22,212 nucleotides of DNA from the NCBI GenBank assembly GCA_039208375.1, contig JBCCRC010000054.1, positions 1-22,212 on the forward strand. Reading direction: 5' to 3'. The notes below the pieces were generated by a model. It saw nothing but the letters and a program-made list of their open reading frames with translations, ran no database searches and had not been told where the DNA came from. Positions 13,742 through 21,103 of the stretch are shown piece by piece (within the stretch, counting starts at the first letter, position 1; each line of letters starts with the position of its first letter). The stretch is from JANQPC01 sp039208375. GTDB taxonomy: Bacteria > Pseudomonadota > Alphaproteobacteria > Rhodobacterales > Rhodobacteraceae. Made by a program: the position numbers and the translations under genes.

Positions 13742-15181
13742 ATGACAGACCAACAGAGGCTCAAAGAGCCGGGGTTTCGCGAATCAGTCGATCTGATGTT
13801 CAACCGGGCCGTCGGGCTCATGGATCTCCCCCCGGGGCTGGAAGAAAAGATCCGCGTCTGCAATGCCACCTACACAGTGCGGTTCGGCGTGCGCCTCAGG
13901 GGCGGAATCCAGACGTTCACAGGATACCGTTCCGTCCATTCCGAACATATGGAACCGGTGAAGGGCGGCATCCGCTACGCCACATCGGTCAACCAGAATG
14001 AGGTCGAGGCGCTTGCGGCGCTGATGACCTACAAATGCGCACTAGTGGAAACGCCCTTTGGCGGCTCTAAGGGCGGGCTCTGCATCGATCCGCGGGAGTA
14101 TGAGGAGCATGAGCTGGAACAGATCACCCGCCGCTTCGCCTATGAGCTGGCCAAGCGCGATCTGATCGACCCCTCGCAGAACGTGCCGGCCCCGGATATG
14201 GGCACGGGCGAGCGTGAGATGGCCTGGATGGCCGACCAGTATCGCCGCATGAACACCTCCGACATCAACGCCAATGCCTGCGTGACCGGCAAACCCACCC
14301 ATGCCGGCGGCATTCAAGGCCGCGTGGAGGCCACGGGCCGCGGCGTGCAATACGCGTTGCAGGAGTTCTTCCGGTTTCCCGAAGATGTGGCCGAAGCCGG
14401 GATGGAGGGCACGCTTGAGGGCAAACGCGTGGTGGTGCAGGGTCTCGGCAATGTGGGGTACCACGCTGCGAAGTTTCTCGCTCAGGAAGATGGTGCGCTC
14501 GTTACTGGTATCATCGAACGCGATGGCGCTCTGATCGATGAGCGCGGGCTGGATGTGGATGCAGTGTATCGCTGGATCGCCGGTCATGGCGGGGTGTCCG
14601 GCTACGCCGATGCCACCTTCGTGCCCAACGGCCTGTCGATCCTGGAACATCCCTGCGATATCCTGATCCCTGCGGCGATCGAGGGCGTGATCAACCTCGG
14701 CAATGCCGCGCGGATCCAGGCGCGGCTGATCATCGAGGCTGCCAACGGGCCGGTCACCGCGGGGGCCGATGAGCTCTTGCGCGAAAAGGGCGTGCTGATC
14801 ATCCCCGATATGTACGCCAACGCCGGCGGCGTGACGGTGAGCTATTTCGAATGGGTGAAAAACCTCAGCCACATCCGCTTTGGCCGGATGCAGCGCCGCC
14901 AGGAAGAGGCGCGCCACGAGCTGATTGTGCGCGAGCTTGAGCGGCTTTCCAAAGATACCGGAATTGGCTGGGAGCTGTCGCCAAACTTCAAGGAGAAGTA
15001 TCTCAAGGGCGCTGGCGAACTGGAGCTTGTGCGCTCTGGCCTCGATGACACCATGCGCAATGCCTATCAATCGATGCGCACCGTATGGCGCGAACGGGAC
15101 GACGTGCATGATCTGCGCGTGGCGGCCTACATCGTGGCCATTGAGCGGGTCGCGGCGAGCTACAAGGCCAAGGGGCTCTAG
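13742..15181 (+). CDS. Glu/Leu/Phe/Val-family dehydrogenase (probable glutamate dehydrogenase)
   Basis: A 479-residue cytosolic NAD(P)-dependent amino acid dehydrogenase, interconverting glutamate and 2-oxoglutarate plus ammonium. The substrate-binding motif EPVKGGIRYA (71-80, Lys74), Lys98, the catalytic Lys110 in FGGSKGG and Asp152 in NVPAPDMGT are all present, followed by the Rossmann fingerprint QGLGNVG (233-239) and the conserved ANGPVT and NAGGVTVSYFEW segments. Length and motifs fit glutamate dehydrogenase better than leucine or phenylalanine dehydrogenase, which are shorter; cofactor preference is not clear. The start at 13742 is fixed by GGGAGGAG directly upstream. It is 226 bases before soxB on the same strand, so a functional link to sarcosine or glycine nitrogen use is possible but not shown. 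Confidence 0.88.
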   Translation: MTDQQRLKEPGFRESVDLMFNRAVGLMDLPPGLEEKIRVCNATYTVRFGVRLRGGIQTFTGYRSVHSEHMEPVKGGIRYATSVNQNEVEALAALMTYKCALVETPFGGSKGGLCIDPREYEEHELEQITRRFAYELAKRDLIDPSQNVPAPDMGTGEREMAWMADQYRRMNTSDINANACVTGKPTHAGGIQGRVEATGRGVQYALQEFFRFPEDVAEAGMEGTLEGKRVVVQGLGNVGYHAAKFLAQEDGALVTGIIERDGALIDERGLDVDAVYRWIAGHGGVSGYADATFVPNGLSILEHPCDILIPAAIEGVINLGNAARIQARLIIEAANGPVTAGADELLREKGVLIIPDMYANAGGVTVSYFEWVKNLSHIRFGRMQRRQEEARHELIVRELERLSKDTGIGWELSPNFKEKYLKGAGELELVRSGLDDTMRNAYQSMRTVWRERDDVHDLRVAAYIVAIERVAASYKAKGL

Positions 15182-15407
15182 GAGCCAACGGCACCGCCAG
15201 CGCAACGCTAGTCGCAACGGCGTAAGCCGTTCGGCCGCGTCCCGTATGATCTCGGGGCATGCGAGGGTGCCTGTCTGCGGTCCAGTTGCCCCGGGGCGCC
15301 CAACCCCGCCTTCAAAGCCGCAAATGAACCCTCCCGCGTCGCCGGGGGCGATTGCATTCCTCTGCAAGCCCAGTTTCTCTGGCACGTGGCGGTGACGGGA
15401 GCGATCG
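15182..15407. other. Intergenic region before soxB
   Basis: A 226-base gap between the dehydrogenase and soxB. It contains a short hairpin after the dehydrogenase (15216-15231) and presumably the sox operon promoter, which I cannot pinpoint. An ACGGGAG ribosome-like element lies about 10 bases before the soxB ATG. No small gene is supported. Confidence 0.4.
15216..15231 (+). terminator. Short hairpin AACGGC-GTAA-GCCGTT after the dehydrogenase
   Basis: A perfect 6-bp stem with a GTAA tetraloop (GNRA type), 34 bases after the dehydrogenase stop. No T-run follows, so it is at best a weak terminator or an mRNA-stabilising hairpin. Confidence 0.3.
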
Positions 15408-16661
15408 ATGCGCTATTCGGCCCTGAGGGTCATCAAGGAAGGTCTCACGGGCAACCGGGGCTGGGCCCCGGCCTGGCGCGACCCCGATCCAAAGCCCGCC
15501 TATGACACCATAATCATCGGTGGCGGCGGCCACGGGCTGGCGACCGCCTTCTACCTCGCAAAGGAGCACGGGCTCACCAACGTGGCCGTGCTGGAACGCG
15601 GCTATCTCGGCGGTGGGAACGTGGGCCGCAACACCACCATTGTGCGCGCCAATTACGGCCTGCCGGGCAATTCCGAGTTCTACAGCCATTCCCTGAAGCT
15701 CTGGGAGGGGATGGAGCAGGAACTGAACTACAACGTGATGCATTCCCAGCGTGGGATCATCAATCTCTTCCACTCCGACGGCGCCCGCGATGCCGCCGCC
15801 CGCCGGGGCAATGCGATGATCAACCAAGGCGATGATGCGATCCTGCTCGATCAAGCGGGTGTACGCGAGATGATCCCCTACCTCGACTTCGAAAATCACC
15901 GCTTTCCGATCTATGGCGGGCTCTACCACCCCCGCGGCGGCACCGCGCGGCATGATGCAGTCGCCTGGGGCTATGCGCGCGGCGCAGATATGCGCGGGGT
16001 GGACCTGATCCAGAACTGTGAAGTAACCGGAATCGATATCGAGGGCGGCCGGGTCACCGGCGTTCAGACCACCCGCGGGGCGATCCGCGCGAAGAAGGTG
16101 GGGATCGTGGTGGCGGGCCGCACGAGCCAGGTGGCGGCGATGGCCGGCATGCGGGTGCCGATCGAAAGCCATGTGCTTCAGGCGTTCGTGACCGAGGGGC
16201 TGAAGCCTGTGGTAGATCAGGTGATCACCTTCGGCGCCGGGCATTTCTATATCAGCCAGTCCGACAAGGGCGGGCTGGTTTTCGGCGGTGATCTCGATCT
16301 TTATGCCTCCTACGCCGCGCGCGGCAACCTGCCTACGGTGGAACATGTGGTGGAGGCGGCGGTGCAACTCATGCCCGTAATCGGGCGCGCCCGGCTTTTG
16401 CGCTCTTGGGGCGGGATCATGGATATGTCGCCCGATGGTTCCCCGATCATCGATGCCACGCCTATCGAAGGGCTCTACCTCAATTGCGGCTGGTGCTACG
16501 GGGGCTTCAAGGCGGTGCCGGGCTCGGGCTTCAGCTTTGCTCATCTGCTGGCAACGGGCCGGCATCACGCGCCCGCGGCGCGTTACCGGCTGGATCGGTT
16601 CCGTACGGGTGCGGGGCTTTTGGATGAAGAGGCCACAGGGTCTCAACACAATTTGCATTGA
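15408..16661 (+). CDS. soxB: Sarcosine oxidase, beta subunit
   Basis: A 417-residue flavoprotein subunit of the heterotetrameric sarcosine oxidase, which oxidises sarcosine (N-methylglycine) to glycine with O2 and, with tetrahydrofolate, yields methylene-THF. It is a D-amino-acid-oxidase-fold protein with the FAD-binding IIIGGGGHGLATAFYLA (35-51) and the GG-motif GYLGGGNVGRNTT. A His in GGTARHDAVAWG (His182) corresponds, from memory, to the residue carrying the covalent FMN in known SoxB proteins. The C-terminal WGGIMDMSPDGSPIID and CGWCYGGFKAVPGSG are typical. It is the first gene of soxB-soxD-soxA-soxG; soxD starts 66 bases after its stop. Length matches the family. Confidence 0.95.
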   Translation: MRYSALRVIKEGLTGNRGWAPAWRDPDPKPAYDTIIIGGGGHGLATAFYLAKEHGLTNVAVLERGYLGGGNVGRNTTIVRANYGLPGNSEFYSHSLKLWEGMEQELNYNVMHSQRGIINLFHSDGARDAAARRGNAMINQGDDAILLDQAGVREMIPYLDFENHRFPIYGGLYHPRGGTARHDAVAWGYARGADMRGVDLIQNCEVTGIDIEGGRVTGVQTTRGAIRAKKVGIVVAGRTSQVAAMAGMRVPIESHVLQAFVTEGLKPVVDQVITFGAGHFYISQSDKGGLVFGGDLDLYASYAARGNLPTVEHVVEAAVQLMPVIGRARLLRSWGGIMDMSPDGSPIIDATPIEGLYLNCGWCYGGFKAVPGSGFSFAHLLATGRHHAPAARYRLDRFRTGAGLLDEEATGSQHNLH

Positions 16662-16727
16662 GGGGCAGGGTGTCGGTGTGAAACGCCTCCAGCGGGAATA
16701 TTTGGGCCAAGCTCAAGAGGCGGCCCG

Positions 16728-17000
16728 ATGCGGATAATGTGCCCGTGCTGCGGGCTGCGCGACCGGCGCGAGTTCACATATCGCGGCGCGGCGCTTGCAC
16801 TTTCCAGACCCGATCCGGAGGCGAGCGCCGAGGTTTGGGACGACTACTTGCACAATCGCGACAATCCGGCGGGTTTGACCGAAGAGCTCTGGTATCACGC
16901 GCCATGTGGAAGCTGGATCGTTGTTTCGCGCGATACGGTGACCCATGAGATCACGCAAAGCCGCCTCGCCCGGGATGCGGTGCAGGAGGCCGCGCCATGA
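16728..17000 (+). CDS. soxD: Sarcosine oxidase, delta subunit
   Basis: A 90-residue zinc-binding small subunit of heterotetrameric sarcosine oxidase. It shows the family pattern MRIMCPCCGLRDRREFTYRG, then DNPAG and TEELWYH, and ends with a VVSRDTVTHEI segment. Putative Zn ligands are Cys5, Cys8, His57 and Cys60. Compared with the usual HxxGC spacing, the segment here reads HAPC, so the ligand spacing is one residue shorter. The ATG at 16728 is preceded by AAGAGG with good spacing. Its TGA overlaps the soxA ATG by four bases, giving translational coupling within the complex. Confidence 0.9.
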   Translation: MRIMCPCCGLRDRREFTYRGAALALSRPDPEASAEVWDDYLHNRDNPAGLTEELWYHAPCGSWIVVSRDTVTHEITQSRLARDAVQEAAP

Positions 17001-19924
17001 GACTTTCGGGCTATGGGCGGATCGACCGGGGCGTACCCATACGGTTTACCTTTGAAGGGCGCGAGATTGCGGCGCATCCGGGCGACACCGTCGCGTCGGC
17101 CCTTCTGGCCGCCGATATCCGGCTGGTGGCGCGATCGTTCAAGTATCACCGCCCCCGGGGCATCTTCGGCGCGGGATCGGAGGAGCCGAGCGCGCTTGTC
17201 ACCATCGGGAGCGGCGCGCGACAAACGCCCAATGTGCGCGCCACCGTGCAGGAGGTATTTCAGGGCCTCGAAGTCCGCGCGCAGAATGCATGGCCGTCGC
17301 TGGCCGTTGATGCGTTGGAGGTCAACTATCTGCTCTCGCCATTTCTAAGCGCAGGGTTCTACTACAAAACTTTCATGTGGCCCCCGAAGTTCTGGGAAAA
17401 GCTCTATGAGCCCGCGATCCGGCGCGCGGCGGGGCTTGGCGCGCTTTCGGGCGCGCCGGACGGGGCGGAATATGAGAAAGCTTTCGCCCATTGCGATCTT
17501 CTGGTGATCGGTAGCGGGCCTGCGGGGCTGATGGCCGCGCTCACTGCGGCGCGGGCGGGCGCGGATGTGATCCTTGCCGAGGAAGATCGCGAGATCGGCG
17601 GGCGGTGCCTTTCAGAGCTTGAGGAAATCGGCGGGCAGGCGGCGGCGGACTGGGCGGCGGAGGCGGCGCGGGAGCTTGAGAGCCTCGGCGCGCGGATCAT
17701 GACGCGCACCACCGTGACCGGCGCCTACGATCAGGGCACCTACGGGGCATTTGAACGGGTTGCCGATCACCTGGTCGATCCCGGGGGCCGGCCCGAGAGC
17801 TGTTTTTGGCGCATCGTGGCGCAACGCGCGGTGCTGGCCGCCGGCGCGCTGGAACGCCCCATCGCGTTCCCGGGCAATGACAGGCCGGGGGTGATGAGTG
17901 CGGCGGCCGTCCGCAGTTACCTGCATCGCTGGGGGGTGAGCCCGGGCAAGCGCATCACGGTGCTGGCCAACAACGACGATGCCCACCGCACCGCGCGCGA
18001 TCTGGCGGCGGCAGGCATCTCCATCGCAGGCGTTGTCGACACACGGGCCGCCGCGCCCGCCTCCGCCGATTGGCCGGTTTACAGCGAAGGCGCAGTGCTA
18101 GGCACGTCGGGCCGCCGGGGGCTGAAAGACATCACCATTCGCCACGCCGGCGGCACGCGCACGATCTGGAGCGATTGCCTGGCGGTTTCGGGCGGCTGGA
18201 ACCCGTCGGTACACCTGACATGCCACATGAATGATCGCCCGGTGTGGAATGATGAGATCGCAGCTTTCGTGCCCACAGAAGGCGCCGTGCCGGGGCTTGA
18301 TCCCGCAGGCGCGTCGCGCGGACTCTTCTCCACCGCAGGCTGCCTTGCCGACGGCGCTCGGGCTGGGGCGGCGGCGCTGGAGGCGCTTGGGCGGCGCGTG
18401 CACGACACTCCGATCCCCGAGGCGGATAGCGCCGCCTACCGCATCGAGCCCGTGTGGCGGATGCCGGGCAAGGGCCGCGCCTGGCTGGACCTGCAGAATG
18501 ACGTAACGGTCAAGGACGTGGAGCTTGCGGCGCGAGAAAACTTCCGCTCCGTCGAGCATATGAAGCGCTACACGACGCAAGGGATGGCGCCCGATCAGGG
18601 CAAAAGCTCCAACATGCTGGCTTTGGCCGTTCTGGCCGATGCCACGGGCCGCACCATCCCGGAGACAGGCACCACTACCTTCCGCCCGCCTTACACGCCG
18701 ATCCCGCTTTCGGCGCTGTCAGCAGGGGCGCGGAGCAAAGGTTTTGCGCCAGAGCGCTTTACAACTTCGCACGCGGCCAGCTTGGCCAGGGACGCGCCGA
18801 TGATTGAGGCCGGGCTCTGGTATCGCCCGAGCTACTTTCCCGTCAAAGGGGAAAGAACCTGGCGCGAAGCCTGCGACCGAGAAGTGAATATGGTGCGCAA
18901 CGCGGTGGGCATCGCCGATGTCTCTACCCTCGGCAAGATCGACATTCAGGGGCCCGATGCCGCCACGTTCCTCGATTTCGTCTACACCAACATGTTTTCC
19001 ACGCTTAAGCCCGGGCGCACGCGCTACGGGCTGATGCTCCGGGAAGACGGGCACGTGATGGATGACGGCACAACCGCGCGGCTCTCCGACACCCATTACC
19101 TGATGACGACGACAACGGCGGCGGCGGGCCAGGTGATGGAGCATCTCGATTTCGTGCACCAATGCCTGGTGCCTGAGATGCGCGTCCGCTTCATTTCGGC
19201 CACCGAGGCATGGGCGCAGTTTGCCATCGCGGGCCCGAAGGCGCCTGACGTGCTGGCCCAGATCCTAAACGATCCTTTCGTGCCCGCAGAGTGGCCATTC
19301 ATGGCCTGCGGCCCGGTGCGCGCGGGCGGGGTGGATGGGCGACTTTTCCGGATCTCTTTCTCCGGCGAACATGCGTATGAGCTGGCCGTGCCCTCCCGCT
19401 ATGGCGCCGCGCTGTTCGACCGACTCCTGGAGATCGCCGCGCCTCTTGGCGGCGGCCCCTATGGCATGGAGGCACTGAATGTGCTGCGGATCGAAAAGGG
19501 ATTCATCACGCATTCCGAGATCACCGGGCGCGTCACAGCGTTCGATATCGGGATGGAGCGGATGATTTCGGCAAAAAAGGATTGCATTGGCAAAACCGCC
19601 GCGGCCCGGCCCGGGCTTCGGGACCCGGATCGCGAGCGGCTGGTGGGCCTGCGCCCGGTGCGCCCTGATGCGCCGCTTCTGGCAGGCGCGCATCTTTTCA
19701 GCGAGGGCGCGAGTGCCACGGGAGAAAACGATCAAGGCTACCTTACGTCAGTTTGCTATTCGCCGACACTTGAAACGCATCTTGGCCTCGGCTTCCTGCG
19801 CGCAGGGCCCGCGCGGATCGGCGAGCGGGTGCGCATGGTCGATCATTTGCGCGGTGCGGAGGTGATGTGCGAGGTGGCGCCTCCTGTGTTCTTCGATCCC
19901 GAAGGAGGGCGGGTGCGTGGCTGA
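16997..19924 (+). CDS. soxA: Sarcosine oxidase, alpha subunit
   Basis: The 975-residue large subunit of the sarcosine oxidase complex. Residues about 14-100 form the N-terminal beta-grasp (Fer2-like but without iron-sulfur cysteines) containing VARSFKYHRPRGI; a dinucleotide-binding domain begins with LVIGSGPAGLMAA (GxGxxG at 172-177), which binds NAD+ in known SoxA. From about residue 600 it has an aminomethyltransferase (GcvT-like) domain that takes tetrahydrofolate, with DVSTLGKIDIQGPDA, YGLMLREDG and NVLRIEKGFITHSEITG recognisable. Length is that expected of SoxA. It overlaps soxD by 4 bases and soxG by 8 bases. Confidence 0.95.
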   Translation: MRLSGYGRIDRGVPIRFTFEGREIAAHPGDTVASALLAADIRLVARSFKYHRPRGIFGAGSEEPSALVTIGSGARQTPNVRATVQEVFQGLEVRAQNAWPSLAVDALEVNYLLSPFLSAGFYYKTFMWPPKFWEKLYEPAIRRAAGLGALSGAPDGAEYEKAFAHCDLLVIGSGPAGLMAALTAARAGADVILAEEDREIGGRCLSELEEIGGQAAADWAAEAARELESLGARIMTRTTVTGAYDQGTYGAFERVADHLVDPGGRPESCFWRIVAQRAVLAAGALERPIAFPGNDRPGVMSAAAVRSYLHRWGVSPGKRITVLANNDDAHRTARDLAAAGISIAGVVDTRAAAPASADWPVYSEGAVLGTSGRRGLKDITIRHAGGTRTIWSDCLAVSGGWNPSVHLTCHMNDRPVWNDEIAAFVPTEGAVPGLDPAGASRGLFSTAGCLADGARAGAAALEALGRRVHDTPIPEADSAAYRIEPVWRMPGKGRAWLDLQNDVTVKDVELAARENFRSVEHMKRYTTQGMAPDQGKSSNMLALAVLADATGRTIPETGTTTFRPPYTPIPLSALSAGARSKGFAPERFTTSHAASLARDAPMIEAGLWYRPSYFPVKGERTWREACDREVNMVRNAVGIADVSTLGKIDIQGPDAATFLDFVYTNMFSTLKPGRTRYGLMLREDGHVMDDGTTARLSDTHYLMTTTTAAAGQVMEHLDFVHQCLVPEMRVRFISATEAWAQFAIAGPKAPDVLAQILNDPFVPAEWPFMACGPVRAGGVDGRLFRISFSGEHAYELAVPSRYGAALFDRLLEIAAPLGGGPYGMEALNVLRIEKGFITHSEITGRVTAFDIGMERMISAKKDCIGKTAAARPGLRDPDRERLVGLRPVRPDAPLLAGAHLFSEGASATGENDQGYLTSVCYSPTLETHLGLGFLRAGPARIGERVRMVDHLRGAEVMCEVAPPVFFDPEGGRVRG

Positions 19925-20432
19925 TCTAACGGCAATTTCTGCGGCGGATGGCCTTTTGCCGATCACTGAAGGCGCGCTTACGCTGAGCGAGGCGGTGCAC
20001 GGGCACATCACCTCCGTAATGCCCCTTGCGCCCCGGGGATGGGCAGACGCGCCCGCGCCCGGCCATGTGGCCGAGACGGGCGGCGTGCGCGCCATCTGGA
20101 CGGGGCCTGAGCGCTATTTTGTCTTCGGCCCGGCGCCTCAGGACCTTGACGCCGCTATATGCGATCAAACCGATGTTTGGGCGGCGCTTGTGCTCGAAGG
20201 CCCCAGCGCGCGCGACGTGCTCGCCCGTCTCACCCCGCTCGATCTGCGCGAGGCGTGCTTCGGGCCCGGGCAGTGCGCGCAAACGCTTCTGGGGCATATG
20301 ACGGCGACGCTGATCTGCGCGCGCGCGGAGCGTTACGAGATCCTCATCTTCCGCTCAATGGCACACACGGCGGTGCATGAGCTTGCCACGGCGATGCGCC
20401 ACGTCACCGCGCGTGCATCTGGCCGCGGTTAA
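19917..20432 (+). CDS. soxG: Sarcosine oxidase, gamma subunit
   Basis: A 171-residue GcvT-related subunit that completes the sarcosine oxidase tetramer, lying against SoxA. I identify it by its place as fourth gene of soxBDAG and by the segments GVRAIWTGPERYFVFGP, ALVLEGPSARDVLARLTPLDLRE and the MAHTAVHELATAM tail, typical of this poorly conserved subunit. The start is GTG at 19917, inside the end of soxA (8-base overlap) with GAAGGAGGG about 8 bases upstream; no ATG gives a plausible N-terminus. A hairpin overlaps the stop codon. Confidence 0.88.
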   Translation: MADLTAISAADGLLPITEGALTLSEAVHGHITSVMPLAPRGWADAPAPGHVAETGGVRAIWTGPERYFVFGPAPQDLDAAICDQTDVWAALVLEGPSARDVLARLTPLDLREACFGPGQCAQTLLGHMTATLICARAERYEILIFRSMAHTAVHELATAMRHVTARASGRG

Positions 20433-20440
20433 TCACCGCG
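20424..20440. terminator. Hairpin at the soxG stop, between convergent genes
   Basis: A 6-bp stem CGCGGT/ACCGCG (20424-20429 and 20435-20440) with a TAATC loop holding the soxG stop codon. It sits between the converging soxG and pilin-like genes and could act on either strand, but there is no T-run. Confidence 0.4.
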
Positions 20441-20447
20441 CGGGTTC

Positions 20448-20945
20448 CTAGCGAAACGCATCATAGCGGGCGCGGTGCGCCGTGGTGTCCAGCCCGCGGT
20501 TTTCGGCCTCGGCGATTGCGATACCCGCCAGATCAAGCCGCCGGTTCACATTCTTGCCCTGTTCGGCCTTGGTCAGGATGTTGTTGAGGCGGTTGTTGAG
20601 CCGCTTGTCGCTATCGTTGCCGAAGTCTTTTGTGAATTTGTCCACATCGGAAGCGCTCAGGTTGCGAATACCCATCGGCTCAAAGGCGGTCGGGCCACTT
20701 TCCTCCGGCGTGCCGATACCGCCAGCGTCTCCCGGCGCACTGCTGCCCAGGAGCGCCGCGCCATCGGTAACCAGCGCAGTTTCCACCTTGCTGCCAAGCG
20801 ATGTGGTGCTGAGCGTAACCATGACGGCGATCGAAAGGCCGATTCCCATGACCGCTCCCGTCAAAACCACCCAATCGGTGGCCACCGCACCGTTACGATC
20901 GGCCCAAAAACGGCGAAGAAGGGGGGGAAGAACACGCATACTCAT
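20448..20945 (-). CDS. Flp-pilin-like protein with long C-terminal extension
   Basis: A 165-residue protein whose N-terminus resembles Flp-type (type IVb) pilins of alphaproteobacteria: a basic leader (RRFWADRNG), a probable prepilin peptidase site after Gly19, and a membrane helix from about 24 (DWVVLTGAVMGIGLSIAVMV). The residue at +5 after the cleavage site is Asp24 instead of the usual Glu. After residue 50 it has a long polar tail of about 115 residues rich in Asn, Asp and Lys (SDKRLNNRLNNILTKAEQG), much longer than a 50-70 residue Flp pilin, so it may be a minor or specialised pilin. The start is ATG 20945 with AGAGTG upstream, or ATG 20939. A TTAA-N7-TTAA box lies 21 bases upstream. 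Confidence 0.7.
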   Translation of the reverse strand: MSMRVLPPLLRRFWADRNGAVATDWVVLTGAVMGIGLSIAVMVTLSTTSLGSKVETALVTDGAALLGSSAPGDAGGIGTPEESGPTAFEPMGIRNLSASDVDKFTKDFGNDSDKRLNNRLNNILTKAEQGKNVNRRLDLAGIAIAEAENRGLDTTAHRARYDAFR

Positions 20946-20965
20946 CACTCTGCTACTTGCTACAC

Positions 20966-20980
20966 TTAAAACGTTGTTAA
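20966..20980. promoter_or_regulatory. CtrA-type box TTAA-N7-TTAA
   Basis: TTAA at 20966-20969, seven bases (AACGTTG), then TTAA at 20977-20980: an exact match to the CtrA consensus spacing. It lies 21 bases upstream of the pilin-like start on the minus strand and 124 bases before the dnaG start on the plus strand. CtrA control of Flp/Tad pili and motility is known in alphaproteobacteria including Rhodobacteraceae, so regulation of the pilin-like gene is the likelier role; an effect on dnaG is possible. Confidence 0.6.
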
Positions 20981-21103
20981 CCCTGCATTGTGGCGCGACC
21001 CCGACAGGAGCGTGATGGGGGCGGGGAGATTTTTGGGAAGGTTTGCGCCGATGGCGCCTTGGGCAGACTTGCCGAAGTGGGCGTGGCGCTCGATATTTAA
21101 GGC

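Noticed and set aside
14042..15385. Long 447-codon open frame on the minus strand under the dehydrogenase, and a 448-codon one under soxB
   Set aside because: These are antisense frames kept open by high G+C in strongly conserved genes; their translations show no recognisable motifs.
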